From Deinococcus sp. AB2017081 (lineage in GTDB: Bacteria; Deinococcota; Deinococci; Deinococcales; Deinococcaceae): a DNA stretch of 64,000 nucleotides. A program made the translations under genes and the position numbers. Below are positions 1 through 8,253 of this stretch, piece after piece. Location of the stretch: NCBI RefSeq assembly GCF_034440735.1, contig NZ_CP140098.1, positions 1,791,501-1,855,500 of the forward strand, read 5' to 3'. How positions within the stretch are numbered: the stretch's first letter is position 1; every line of letters begins with the position of its first letter. The notes beneath the pieces are model-generated. The model ran no database searches, was not told the DNA's origin, and was given only the letters and a program-made list of their open reading frames with translations.

Positions 1-519
1 GTCAAGACCAACGACTGCACGACCAACACGTCGTGCAGTGGCTCGGACAACGCGGCCCTGGCGGCGGCCAGCGGGTCGGAGTTCACGCGGCTGCTGCTGG
101 GCCTGACCGACGCCGAGCTGAACGATCTCGTGCCGCTCACCCCGGCCCCCTCCAGCCCCCTGCCGAACAACACCAATGTCGGCATTCTCCGGATCGCGGC
201 CAATGACTACCAGAAGTTCTTCAAGAGCAACTCCACGTACAGCGGCATCATCATCGTGGACGGCGTGATGACCAGCAACGTCACCGGCACGACCATTCAT
301 GGCCTGGTCTACTTCCGGGACGACGTCGAGGGCACCTTCAACGGCAGCGCCACGGTTTACGGAGCCATCGCGGTGCGCGGCGGAGCACTCAACGTCAACA
401 ACGTCCTGAGCGGCAATCTGAGCGTTCACTACGACGCCGTGACCCTCCAGCAAATCTTCACCACGGCCAGCGGCAGCCGCCAGTACGCCCCAGTCGCCGG
501 CAGCTGGAGGCAACATTGA
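1..519 (+). CDS. C-terminal part of a pilus-associated (PilX/DUF4900-like) protein, 5' truncated
   Basis: The frame is open from the first base of the window, so the gene begins upstream and only about 172 residues are visible. The visible part is rich in short hydrophobic and Asn/Gly/Val turns of the form GIIIVDG, GLVYF, VYGAIAV and GNLSV, which suggests a beta-helix-like fold. Such C-termini are found in large pilin-operon proteins annotated as PilX or DUF4900 in Deinococcus-type genomes; that family name is inferred from context, not from a diagnostic motif. It is followed directly by three prepilin-like genes, and its TGA stop overlaps the TTG start of the next gene, so translation is probably coupled. 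Confidence 0.6.
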   Translation, partial: VKTNDCTTNTSCSGSDNAALAAASGSEFTRLLLGLTDAELNDLVPLTPAPSSPLPNNTNVGILRIAANDYQKFFKSNSTYSGIIIVDGVMTSNVTGTTIHGLVYFRDDVEGTFNGSATVYGAIAVRGGALNVNNVLSGNLSVHYDAVTLQQIFTTASGSRQYAPVAGSWRQH

Positions 520-1046
520 CGCCCCACGCCACGACGTCGCTGTCCCAGCCCAGCGCGGGCGTCACGCTCATCGAGCTGCTGATCGTGATCGCGATCCTGG
601 GGATCCTCCTGGCGCTGGGGATGGTCAACTATGCCCGCTGGCGGGCCAGTTCGGCCGTCATGCAGGGTGCCCAGGAGTTCGCGCAGGCCGTCCGCACCAC
701 CCGCAGCGGGGCCAAGCGGGCCAATGCGTGCTGGCAGATCGCGCCTGTCTCCTTCACCGCCAGCAACACGGAGTACCACGTCCGGGAGTACAGTGGCCCC
801 ACGTGTCCGGCCACCGCCGTCACGCTGCTGCGCACCCGCACCTTCAGCATGCCGCCCGGCACCCTGCTCGTGCGCGTCAGTGCGGCCGGCACCGTGTCGA
901 CCACGCCCTCCACCATCAATTTCGTGCCGCCGTACGGGTCGACCGACGGCGCGGCCGACACCTTCAGGGTGCAGTGGGCCAGTGATCCGTCGATCTCCCG
1001 AACCGTGCGCGTGACCGGGGTGTTCGGCAAGGTGATCCTGCGGTGA
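516..1046 (+). CDS. Prepilin-like protein, GspH/FimT type
   Basis: A 176-residue protein with a class III (prepilin) leader: after about 15 residues comes G-V-T-L-I-E-L-L-I followed by a hydrophobic helix, so prepilin peptidase should cleave after the Gly and methylate the next residue. The soluble domain ends in a GspH/FimT-like beta-rich tail (FRVQW...GKVIL). It is probably a minor pilin of a type IV pilus or related competence machine. The start is TTG, chosen because a GGAGG ribosome site lies five bases upstream (506-510) and the TTG overlaps the previous stop (TTGA). Its end overlaps the next gene by GTGA. Confidence 0.82.
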   Translation: MTPHATTSLSQPSAGVTLIELLIVIAILGILLALGMVNYARWRASSAVMQGAQEFAQAVRTTRSGAKRANACWQIAPVSFTASNTEYHVREYSGPTCPATAVTLLRTRTFSMPPGTLLVRVSAAGTVSTTPSTINFVPPYGSTDGAADTFRVQWASDPSISRTVRVTGVFGKVILR

Positions 1047-1489
1047 ACGGACACACGGGCGGCCTCACGCTGGTCGAGGTGATCGTCTCGATCGCGATCT
1101 TCACGGTGCTGTCCATGGCCGTGCTGGGGTCGATGCCGGGCATCCTGAAGGTCAATCGCCAGACCCGCGACGACCAGGGGGTCACGGTGGCGGCCAAGGC
1201 CTACCTGGAGAGCGTCCGCGCCGGGTTCACCGATCCGGCGGTCACGGTGAATCCGGCGACGGGCACGCAGGTCACGGCCGGGCAGACCACCTTCGATGCC
1301 GGCACGCTCCCCGCCGTGCCCGAGTCCAGTCGCATGAACGGCTATACCTGCACCACCGCCCTGGAGGCGCAGCTCACCAGCCCGCCCGAGACCGGTGAGG
1401 TCACCATGGTTCGGCGACTGACCCTGACCTGCACGCAGACAGACCGGCCCACCCAGACCTTCGTGGCGGACTACGCGAGGCCGCTGTGA
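1043..1489 (+). CDS. Minor pilin-like protein with prepilin N-methylation site (PilV-like)
   Basis: A 148-residue protein that begins with a short leader ending G-G, then L-T-L-V-E-V-I-V and a hydrophobic helix: the type IV prepilin cleavage/methylation signature with the conserved Glu at mature position 5. The rest is a small soluble domain with two cysteines near the C-terminus (Y-T-C and L-T-C) that could form a disulfide, as in many minor pilins. The PilV label rests on its order in the operon and its size and is only tentative. The GTG start sits in the GTGA overlap with the previous gene. Confidence 0.78.
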   Translation: MNGHTGGLTLVEVIVSIAIFTVLSMAVLGSMPGILKVNRQTRDDQGVTVAAKAYLESVRAGFTDPAVTVNPATGTQVTAGQTTFDAGTLPAVPESSRMNGYTCTTALEAQLTSPPETGEVTMVRRLTLTCTQTDRPTQTFVADYARPL

Positions 1490-2277
1490 CCCGGAGGTTC
1501 GCTCACGCGGATCGCGGCCTCACGCTGGTCGAAGTTCTGGTCGCCATGGGGCTGCTGGGCATCGTGCTGCTGCTGGTCACGGACTGGCAGACCCAGACCC
1601 TGACCCTGACCGCCCGGACGAATGCCCAGGCGGATCAGCTGGCCGAACTGAACGACCTGAGCGGCTACCTCGGCGACCGCATCCGGTCGGCGGCCCAGGT
1701 GCGCCTGAGCGGCTTCACGGTGAACGCGGCGTCAGCCGTGAACAACGGAAAATGCGACACTACCACGCCCTGCGTGGCGGTTCTGTCGCTGGAGGAGGAC
1801 GCCGATCCCTCGACCTCCCCGCCCACGATCACGCGCCGCTGGTTGCGGCTGGTCTACCGGGTTGAGCCCCGCGCCACGTGGACCGGGGCCGACAAGGTGC
1901 CGGACACCTGGGCCGATGACCCGGACAACGCCGTCCGCGTGCTGCGCGAATACCGCGACAGCTGTACCGAGGTGAGCGGCGGCACGTGCAGCGTGACCGG
2001 CGGCAGCCCGGCCATCACGGTCGCGGCGTACCGGGCGGCATTCACCAGTGCGGCGTTCAGCGGCATGAGTCCGGCCCTGGTGGCCGATTACCTGACGGCT
2101 GTGGATCAGGCCGGAACCGCGATCGTGCCCTTTGCCCTCACGGCGGCTCAGCCGGTGGGCGCGGCCAATCCGGTGATCCTGACCTTCCAGTCCGTGCGGA
2201 ACGTGCGCGGAACCGTTGCGTACACGCCGGGGGCCGGGGCCTATCGCCTGTCGGTGCAGGCGCGGAACGTGCCGTGA
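1486..2277 (+). CDS. Prepilin-like protein, PilW-like
   Basis: A 263-residue protein with a 12-residue basic leader ending in G-L-T-L-V-E-V-L-V and a following hydrophobic helix, so a prepilin peptidase substrate. Its larger soluble domain, with cysteine pairs around C-D-T-T-T-P-C and C-T-E...C-S-V, fits the PilW-type minor pilin that usually closes such clusters. The GTG start overlaps the TGA of the preceding gene (GTGA). It is the last gene of the cluster: a 150-base gap with an inverted repeat follows before the next, leaderless-type gene. Confidence 0.78.
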   Translation: MTRRFAHADRGLTLVEVLVAMGLLGIVLLLVTDWQTQTLTLTARTNAQADQLAELNDLSGYLGDRIRSAAQVRLSGFTVNAASAVNNGKCDTTTPCVAVLSLEEDADPSTSPPTITRRWLRLVYRVEPRATWTGADKVPDTWADDPDNAVRVLREYRDSCTEVSGGTCSVTGGSPAITVAAYRAAFTSAAFSGMSPALVADYLTAVDQAGTAIVPFALTAAQPVGAANPVILTFQSVRNVRGTVAYTPGAGAYRLSVQARNVP

Positions 2278-2315
2278 CCGGTTCCAGCTGAGCGCACGGG
2301 GAACGGCACGCCATA

Positions 2316-2342
2316 CGGACTCCGTCTAATTCCCCGAGTCCG
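2316..2342. repeat. Inverted repeat after the pilin operon (possible terminator or operator)
   Basis: CGGACTC and GAGTCCG form a perfect 7-bp stem around a 13-base loop that contains GTCTAATT. There is no T-run, so it is not a classical intrinsic terminator. It lies 38 bases after the last pilin stop. Confidence 0.45.
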
Positions 2343-2415
2343 CCCTGTCTCCCACTCCCTTGATCGGATTTCCCCCCGCTTTTAGCGGGATGGGTCGGAG
2401 CCCGTATCCCTGCAC

Positions 2416-2421
2416 TACACT
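2416..2421 (+). promoter_or_regulatory. Leaderless -10 element TACACT
   Basis: TACACT ends seven bases before the ATG at 2429, so transcription should start at or next to the A of the ATG. This decides the start of the downstream gene against an in-frame ATG at 2360. Confidence 0.6.
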
Positions 2422-2428
2422 CCGCGCC

Positions 2429-3247
2429 ATGGACTTTCCGACCTCCTGCCCCGGCTGCGGCTCCGAGAACCGGGTGGAGTTTGCGGACAACAGCGTGCAC
2501 GACGTCACCTGCGCGCGGTGCGGAGCGCGGTACTGCGTGTTCCTGCGCAAGCAGAAGTTCGAGGTGCTGTTCGACCTGGGCACCCGCGCCCTGATGGACG
2601 GCTACGCGCGCGAGGCGGTGGCGAGTTTCTCGGCGGCGCTCGAACGCTTCATGGAGTTCTACGTGCGGGCCACCACACTGGAACGCGCTGCAGGTTCCGA
2701 CATGGATTTCGTGGCGGCCCTGGACGCGCTGGACGGCACATGGCGGCACGTGGCGAGCCAGTCGGAGCGGCAGCTGGGCATGTTCGCCCTGGCGTACCTG
2801 CTGCGCGAGGGCCGTGAACCGGACTTCCTGACGCCCAGGGGCCTCGGCACCGACTTCCGCAACCGCGTGATCCACCGGGGCTCGCTGCCCACCCGCGCCG
2901 AGGTCGAGGCCTACGCGGCAGCGGTCTTTGCCCTGATCGACCGCGTGCTGACCGAACTGGGGCCGGGGGCCGCCCACGCCGAACTGGCCCAGGAGCAGGC
3001 CTTCGCCGCGCACGTGGCCGCCCTACCCGACGGCGTGACGGTGGTCTTCGAGGAACACCCTGGGATGTTCCGAGCCCGGCGCTTCGGGGCCCCCGCCCCA
3101 CAGCCCAAATCCCCCAAACCGGCCACCGGTGGCCGCCCCGTGAACGATGCCCAGGCCTTCCAGACAGCGCTGTTCCGGCGGGCCCTGGAGGAGCGTGGAC
3201 CGCAGCTGGAGCGCTTCAAGGGGCAGGCCATGCGGCGCGGTTCCTGA
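2429..3247 (+). CDS. Hypothetical protein with N-terminal zinc ribbon
   Basis: A 272-residue protein not recognised beyond its first part. Residues 5-35 carry two CxxC pairs (C-P-G-C and C-A-R-C) 19 residues apart, typical of a small zinc ribbon. The remainder is mostly helical, charged and without membrane segments or signal peptide, so it should be cytoplasmic. The ATG at 2429 is preferred to the upstream in-frame ATG at 2360 because TACACT lies seven bases before it and the zinc ribbon begins immediately. It stands alone between the pilin operon and adenine deaminase. Function unknown; a nucleic-acid or protein-binding role is only suggested by the ribbon. Confidence 0.7.
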   Translation: MDFPTSCPGCGSENRVEFADNSVHDVTCARCGARYCVFLRKQKFEVLFDLGTRALMDGYAREAVASFSAALERFMEFYVRATTLERAAGSDMDFVAALDALDGTWRHVASQSERQLGMFALAYLLREGREPDFLTPRGLGTDFRNRVIHRGSLPTRAEVEAYAAAVFALIDRVLTELGPGAAHAELAQEQAFAAHVAALPDGVTVVFEEHPGMFRARRFGAPAPQPKSPKPATGGRPVNDAQAFQTALFRRALEERGPQLERFKGQAMRRGS

Positions 3248-3280
3248 CAGCTGATCTACCGGAACGGTCGGCTCCTTCCC

Positions 3281-3286
3281 TAGACT
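3281..3286 (+). promoter_or_regulatory. Leaderless -10 element TAGACT for ade
   Basis: TAGACT ends five bases before the ATG at 3292, with no Shine-Dalgarno sequence in between, which fits leaderless transcription. Confidence 0.55.
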
Positions 3287-3291
3287 GGGCC

Positions 3292-4959
3292 ATGGATCGA
3301 GCGGAGCGCAGAACACACACCGGGGCAGATCGTCGGCGGCTGGTGCGGGTGGCCCGGGGCCACGAGGACGGGGATCTGCTGATCCGGGGGGCCCAGGTCG
3401 TCCAACCGGCCACTCGCGAGATCTACGCGGCCGACGTGCTGATCGCCGACGGCCGCGTGGCGGCCCTGGGCAGCGGCTTCCGGGCTGCACAGGTGATCGA
3501 GGCGCAGGGAGCCTTCCTCGCGCCGGGTTTCATCGATGGGCATGTCCACATCGAGTCGAGTCTGCTGACCCCGGCGGGCTTCGCGCGGGCCACGCTGCCA
3601 CGCGGCACGACCGGTGTGGTGGCCGAGCCGCACGAGGTCGTGAACGTGCTGGGCGTGGCGGGCCTGGAGTGGATGCTGCGGGCCGGGGCATCGTCGGGGC
3701 AGCGGGTGTGGGCGTCGGCCCCGTCGTGCGTGCCGGCCAGCACCTTCGAACTGGGTGGAGCGCGGGTAGGCGCGGCCGAGGTGGCGGGCATGCTGCGGGT
3801 GCCGGGCGTGCTGGGTCTGGCCGAGATGATGAACTACCCCGGCGTGCTGGGTGGCGACGCTGAGGTCTGGGATGTGCTGGAGGCCGGGCAGCGTTCGGGG
3901 CTGCGGCTGGATGGTCATGCGCCGTGTGTGACCGGCCGTGACCTGATGGCCTACGCGGCGGCGGGCCTGCACTCGGATCACGAAGCGACCACGCCGGAAG
4001 AGGCCCGCGAACGTCTGCGGGCGGGCCTGTGGCTCATGGTGCGCGAGGGCTCGGCGGCACGGAACCTGGATGCCCTGCTGCCGGTGCTGCGCGAGCGGCC
4101 CCGCCGCGCGATGCTGGTCAGCGACGACGTGAGCGTGGACGAGCTGCTGGAACTGGGGCATCTGGATCGCCTGCTGCGCACCTGCGTGGCGGGGGGCCTG
4201 CACCCGTCAGACGCAGTCGCGCTGGTGACGTGCAACCCGGCTGAGTACTGGGGCCTGCATGATTGTGGACTGGTCGCGCCGGGCTACCACGCCGACCTCG
4301 TGCTGCTGCGCGACCTGAGCGGCTTCGAGGTGCTGGAAACGTTGGTCGGCGGCGCGCCGGCGGTCGCGGGCGAGTCCACCCCGGCGCTGGGCGGCGGTGG
4401 AGTCGACCTGGGAGCCGGGTGGGCGTCGGCCGACTTCACGGTGCCGGACGCGTGGCCCGTCATCGAGGTGCGCGGGGATCAGATCACCACCGGGGTGGGG
4501 GCACCGGGCAGCGGCGACGCGCGGCTGGTCGTGGCCGACCGCTTCGGGCGCGGCCAGTGGGCGACGTGCTGGACGTCGGGCAGTGGGCTGCGCGGCGGGA
4601 CACTGGGGATCAGCGTGCTGCACGATGCCCACCACGCGGCGTTTCTGGGCGGCACCGACGACGACATCCGCGCGGCTGGGCGGGCGCTGGAGGCCCTGGG
4701 CGGCGGCGTGGTGCTCGTCGAGGGGGGAGAGGTCCGGGCCGCACTGCCGCTGCCCTTCGCCGGCCTGATGACCGATGCGCCGCCGGAGCTGGCGGCCGCG
4801 CGGCTGGGCGAGGTGACGGCGGCGGCCCGCGCCCTGGGCTGCACGCTGCCCTATCCGGTCACGACCGTGAGCTTCCTGGGCCTGACCGTCATCCCCGCCC
4901 TGAAACTCACTCCGGGCGGCCTGCTGGACGTGACGGCATGGCGGCTGCTGCCTGACTGA
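3292..4959 (+). CDS. ade: Adenine deaminase
   Basis: A 555-residue metal-dependent amidohydrolase of the bacterial adenine deaminase family, which converts adenine to hypoxanthine and ammonia in purine salvage. The metal-binding H-V-H of strand 1 is at residues 84-86, followed by I-E-S-S-L; further family blocks are P-S-C-V-P-A, M-M-N-Y-P-G-V, D-G-H-A-P, H-E-A-T-T and V-S-D-D (the catalytic Asp region). The C-terminal beta domain is also present, ending near the family's usual length of 550-600. It is monocistronic with its own TAGACT -10. An XdhC gene also related to purine breakdown lies about 12 kb away, but no xanthine dehydrogenase subunits are in the window. Confidence 0.93.
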   Translation: MDRAERRTHTGADRRRLVRVARGHEDGDLLIRGAQVVQPATREIYAADVLIADGRVAALGSGFRAAQVIEAQGAFLAPGFIDGHVHIESSLLTPAGFARATLPRGTTGVVAEPHEVVNVLGVAGLEWMLRAGASSGQRVWASAPSCVPASTFELGGARVGAAEVAGMLRVPGVLGLAEMMNYPGVLGGDAEVWDVLEAGQRSGLRLDGHAPCVTGRDLMAYAAAGLHSDHEATTPEEARERLRAGLWLMVREGSAARNLDALLPVLRERPRRAMLVSDDVSVDELLELGHLDRLLRTCVAGGLHPSDAVALVTCNPAEYWGLHDCGLVAPGYHADLVLLRDLSGFEVLETLVGGAPAVAGESTPALGGGGVDLGAGWASADFTVPDAWPVIEVRGDQITTGVGAPGSGDARLVVADRFGRGQWATCWTSGSGLRGGTLGISVLHDAHHAAFLGGTDDDIRAAGRALEALGGGVVLVEGGEVRAALPLPFAGLMTDAPPELAAARLGEVTAAARALGCTLPYPVTTVSFLGLTVIPALKLTPGGLLDVTAWRLLPD

Positions 4960-5027
4960 GTGCGGTGAACCGCGTGGGGGACGCCGGCGCGGCACGTGAA
5001 CCACCCGGCCCGAAACCACCCATTCGG

Positions 5028-5056
5028 GTGACAGCACAATGAGAAAAAAATAAAAT
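5028..5056 (+). promoter_or_regulatory. Sigma-70-type promoter (GTGACA-17-TAAAAT) in an AT-rich patch
   Basis: GTGACA at 5028-5033 and TAAAAT at 5051-5056 are separated by 17 bases inside an unusually A/T-rich stretch. A second -10-like hexamer, TAGACT, lies at 5086-5091, so the downstream GGDEF gene may have two starts. Confidence 0.55.
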
Positions 5057-5113
5057 ACTCTACATCTTCTGCCGTGGGCTCCGGGTAGACTGACGCGAGG
5101 TCACCTCTCCGTC

Positions 5114-6799
5114 ATGAGCCGTCCGGTCAAGTCGTCTCCTCCAGGCACCCTGACACCCACCCAGGCTGTCCGGGCGACCTTCTGGGCGCGGCTGCTGATG
5201 CTGACCGCCGTGCTCGTCACCCAGATGCTGACGGTGGTGGTGGTGCTGTGGAGTGACCGCCAGCACGCAGAGGGCACGCTCCGTGCCGAGGCGACCCGAA
5301 CCATCGACCAGCTGACGCGGGTGGCCGCCGACAATGTGCGTGGCTACCTGCAGGGGCCAATCCAGATGGTGGGGCTGAACATCGAGCTGATCCGGGCCGG
5401 GCAACTCAGTGCCGGTGATCCGTCGAGTCTGAGTGTCACGTTCCAGACCATGCTCAATGCCATGCCGCAGCTCGGCGGTGTCCTTGCCGGGCATGACGAC
5501 GGCCGCTTCACCTTTGCACGGCGCGACGGCCCCGGCGACGCGGGACGGTTCCTGCGCAGTATCGAGATCCGCCCGCGTCGCCAGGTCACGACCACGGTGC
5601 TCGATGCCCGTGGACGCGTGCTCTCGCAGAGTGCGGCCGACACCGCCTATGACCCGCGCACCCGCCCGTGGTACCGCGCGGCGGTGGCGCGCCCGGACAC
5701 GACGGTGTGGACAGAACCCTACGTGTTCTCCTCCAGTGGCGAGCCGGGCGTGACGGTCGCCCGCGCGTTGACCGGTGGCCCGGACGGGACGGTCGTCCTG
5801 GGCGCTGACATCCAGTTGCGGCAGCTGGTCATGTTCCTGCAGGGCATCAAGATCAGCGCGAACGGACGGGCCTTCGTGACGGACGACGCCGGCCGCGCCA
5901 TCGCGGCGTCTCGGGCATGGCCGGTGAGCGTCGCTGGCCGCGTTCCAGCGCTGACCGAGGTCGCCGATCAGCCGCTCAAGGCGCTGCTGGGGTCGTCGGC
6001 GCGGGTGGCGCCGGGCATCCGCACGTTCGTGGTGGCCGGGGAGCCGTACGCGGCGGTGGTGCGGCCGGTGCGGCTCGGCCCCGGGGTGGAATGGATGGTC
6101 GGGGTGTACGCTCCATCCAGGGATTTCACCGTGGGGCTGCAGCGCACCGATCGGCTGCGGCTGGCGACCATCCTGCTGACCTGCGTGCTGGGCAGCCTGC
6201 TCGCGTGGCCGCTGCTCGGCCGCGCCATCCGGCCCATGAGGGCGCTGCACCAGCAGGCGACCACGGATCCGCTGACCGGTCTGCACAACCGCGGGAGCTT
6301 CCTCGCGCAGCTCGACGAGGTGCTCGACGCCGCCTCTGACCGTGGCCTGGGTGGACGGCACCTGGGCGTGGCGATCTTCGATCTGGACGGATTCAAGGCC
6401 ATCAACGACGTTCACGGCCACGCCGCCGGTGACGAGATGCTGCTCGCCGTCGGCGCCCGACTGCTCGCCGCGCTGCGTCCGGGGGACATCCTGGGCCGTC
6501 TGGGCGGTGACGAATTCGCGGTGCTGATCGATGGCGCGACCCGGGAGGAGGTCACGCTGCGGGTCGAGGGGGCCATCGCCGCCCTGGCCCGGCGCCCCGT
6601 CACCGTGGATCAGGCCGAGCACACCATCCGCGCGACCGCTGGATTGGCCTTCTTCGATCCCCGGGATCCGCTGATCACCCCGCTGCGGCGGACCTCTGTC
6701 ATGGCCCGGGCCGATACGGCGCTCATCCGCGGGAAACGCCGCGAGAAGGGCCGGGTGTGGGTCGACGGAGAGAGCGTGATGGCCGGCGTCCTGATCTGA
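5114..6799 (+). CDS. Membrane diguanylate cyclase with extracytoplasmic Cache-type sensor domain
   Basis: A 561-residue protein predicted to make cyclic di-GMP. A transmembrane helix at about residues 22-42 is followed by a roughly 300-residue periplasmic dCache-like sensor; the segment Y-D-P-R-T-R-P-W-Y near residue 180 is the ligand-binding signature of that family. A second helix at about 350-372 leads into a GGDEF domain (L-T-G-L-H-N-R-G..., then G-G-D-E-F near residue 463). R-P-G-D five residues before GGDEF is an intact inhibitory I-site, so product feedback is likely. The active-site motif is canonical. An AT-rich promoter region lies directly upstream. Confidence 0.88.
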   Translation: MSRPVKSSPPGTLTPTQAVRATFWARLLMLTAVLVTQMLTVVVVLWSDRQHAEGTLRAEATRTIDQLTRVAADNVRGYLQGPIQMVGLNIELIRAGQLSAGDPSSLSVTFQTMLNAMPQLGGVLAGHDDGRFTFARRDGPGDAGRFLRSIEIRPRRQVTTTVLDARGRVLSQSAADTAYDPRTRPWYRAAVARPDTTVWTEPYVFSSSGEPGVTVARALTGGPDGTVVLGADIQLRQLVMFLQGIKISANGRAFVTDDAGRAIAASRAWPVSVAGRVPALTEVADQPLKALLGSSARVAPGIRTFVVAGEPYAAVVRPVRLGPGVEWMVGVYAPSRDFTVGLQRTDRLRLATILLTCVLGSLLAWPLLGRAIRPMRALHQQATTDPLTGLHNRGSFLAQLDEVLDAASDRGLGGRHLGVAIFDLDGFKAINDVHGHAAGDEMLLAVGARLLAALRPGDILGRLGGDEFAVLIDGATREEVTLRVEGAIAALARRPVTVDQAEHTIRATAGLAFFDPRDPLITPLRRTSVMARADTALIRGKRREKGRVWVDGESVMAGVLI

Positions 6800-6822
6800 G
6801 TGTGGCGTGCCATCCTGGGCGC

Positions 6823-7224
6823 ATGACTGGAACCGGGACGACAGACGACGTCATCAGCGTGCAGGTGGAGGGACTGGGGCCGGTGACGGCCCGCAGCGGA
6901 CAGCGGCTGGTGCTGGCCCTGGAGGACGCCGGGACAGGCATCCTGCACCGCTGCGGCGGGGTGGCCCGCTGCACGACCTGCCGCGTGGAATTTCTGGAGG
7001 GTGAGCCAGACGCCATGACGGCCGCCGAGTTCGACAAGCTGACCGAGAAACAGCTGCTGGGTCAGGCCAGGCTGTCGTGCCAGATCGAGTGTGTGCCGGG
7101 CATGAGCGTGCGCGTGCTCCAGACGGCGGCCTCGACCGGTCTGGAACCGGGCAAGGCTCCGGCTGTGCACATCGAACCCGACCCGGTGTGGACGACCCGT
7201 CCCGGAGCATCCACCGAGGGCTGA
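6823..7224 (+). CDS. 2Fe-2S ferredoxin, adrenodoxin/plant-type fold
   Basis: A 133-residue electron carrier. Cysteines 44, 50 and 53 form C-x5-C-x2-C, and Cys86 in R-L-S-C-Q-I supplies the fourth cluster ligand; Cys90 is extra. Together these match the adrenodoxin-like [2Fe-2S] family. The last 30 residues are a Pro/Thr-rich tail beyond the usual fold. The ATG at 6823 is chosen because the beta-grasp domain starts right after it, although an upstream in-frame ATG exists at 6757 inside the preceding gene. Redox partners are not visible nearby. It converges on the DUF421 gene with only 12 bases between. Confidence 0.85.
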   Translation: MTGTGTTDDVISVQVEGLGPVTARSGQRLVLALEDAGTGILHRCGGVARCTTCRVEFLEGEPDAMTAAEFDKLTEKQLLGQARLSCQIECVPGMSVRVLQTAASTGLEPGKAPAVHIEPDPVWTTRPGASTEG

Positions 7225-7236
7225 GCGCCCACCCCG

Positions 7237-8031
7237 TTAGCGTTCGGACGCTCCTGGCGGGCCGCCGGAAGGGCCGTGGCCCGCGGCGTGGTCCGGGAGG
7301 GCGTCCTGCCCGGCGGATTCCCCCGGTGCCAGCGGATCGGTGGTGGCCAGCGTGAAGCCCTCGCCGCCGCAGGCACATGGCAACAGCGGGCGGTCGGCCT
7401 TCTGGACGGCGCCGCAGGATACGCACGCCACCTGTCCGGAGAGCGGTCGGCCCACCGGCAGCGGCGGCGGCGGCTCCAGATCCCACGGCGGCACGATCCC
7501 GAGGCCGGGCGGCGCGTCCCGGTCGTGGCAGAACACCGAGAGGTTGCCGTCCTGCTCGAAATACACCCGCTGCACTTCACCCAGCTGGCGAACCCCCTGC
7601 ACCCGCAGCTGCTCGAACAGATCTTCCCGGCTCAGGCTGGCGCGGTCGAGCGCGGCGGGATGGATCACACCGTCACGGACGAGTTCCACCGGTTCGCCCT
7701 CGACAAAGGTCTCGACCCGCTCCGAGTGGATGACCAGCACAGAGAGCACCCGCTGCAGCACGACCACCAGTGCGAGCACCAGCATGGCGTGGATCAGCGG
7801 TACCTCCGGATAGAACATGGGGTCGCCGGCGGCCGAGCCCAGTCCGATCACGATGGCGAGTTCCAGCGGGCTCAGCTGCGCCAGGCCGCGTTTGCCGGTC
7901 ACACGTAGCAGGAACACCAGCCACAGGAAGATGAACACGGTGCGGAACACGATCTCCAGCAGGAACAGGGGATCAGTGTCGCCCAGGAACATGCGCTGGA
8001 GTTCAAAGGGAACGATGTCCGACTCGCTCAT
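7237..8031 (-). CDS. DUF421 (YetF-like) membrane protein with C-terminal zinc ribbon
   Basis: A 264-residue inner-membrane protein. Three transmembrane helices lie at about 22-43, 53-70 and 79-100 and are followed by the cytoplasmic DUF421 domain (residues about 105-180, with the G-x-P-V-x-L-V-R-D-G segment typical of YetF/DUF421). Unusually, a Pro-rich linker leads to Cys203, Cys206, Cys219 and Cys221, which look like a zinc ribbon, and then a disordered acidic/Gly tail. Most family members end soon after the DUF421 domain, so the ribbon is an addition. The ATG overlaps the stop of the upstream 63-residue gene (ATGA), so the two are coupled. The role of DUF421 proteins is poorly defined. Confidence 0.82.
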   Translation of the reverse strand: MSESDIVPFELQRMFLGDTDPLFLLEIVFRTVFIFLWLVFLLRVTGKRGLAQLSPLELAIVIGLGSAAGDPMFYPEVPLIHAMLVLALVVVLQRVLSVLVIHSERVETFVEGEPVELVRDGVIHPAALDRASLSREDLFEQLRVQGVRQLGEVQRVYFEQDGNLSVFCHDRDAPPGLGIVPPWDLEPPPPLPVGRPLSGQVACVSCGAVQKADRPLLPCACGGEGFTLATTDPLAPGESAGQDALPDHAAGHGPSGGPPGASER

Positions 8032-8219
8032 GCGTGATCCACCTCGGGAGCCGGGCGGTCATCAGGCAGGCCCAGACCGGCCAGCACCCGCCGGACGCTC
8101 CACCCGGTCAGGGCACACAGGGCGGCCAGGGCGGCCTCGAAGGCCGGTGTGCCGGGGGGCTCGGTTCTCAGGGTCTGCCACAGCGCGTTGCGCCGCCGCA
8201 GGACGTCGGTGGGAGCCAT
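8028..8219 (-). CDS. Small hypothetical protein upstream of DUF421 gene
   Basis: A 63-residue, mostly helical basic protein with no signal peptide or membrane segment. I do not recognise it. Support for it being real: the ATG at 8219 is preceded by TACACT seven bases upstream (leaderless pattern), and its TGA overlaps the ATG of the DUF421 gene by four bases, so it is the first gene of a two-gene transcript. It may be a partner or regulator of the membrane protein, by position only. Confidence 0.6.
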   Translation of the reverse strand: MAPTDVLRRRNALWQTLRTEPPGTPAFEAALAALCALTGWSVRRVLAGLGLPDDRPAPEVDHA

Positions 8220-8226
8220 GAGACGC

Positions 8227-8232
8227 AGTGTA
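8227..8232 (-). promoter_or_regulatory. Leaderless -10 element TACACT
   Basis: On the minus strand TACACT ends seven bases before the ATG at 8219 and should drive the small gene plus the DUF421 gene. Confidence 0.55.
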
Positions 8233-8253
8233 GTCGGCGCCGGCCGCCGCCGG

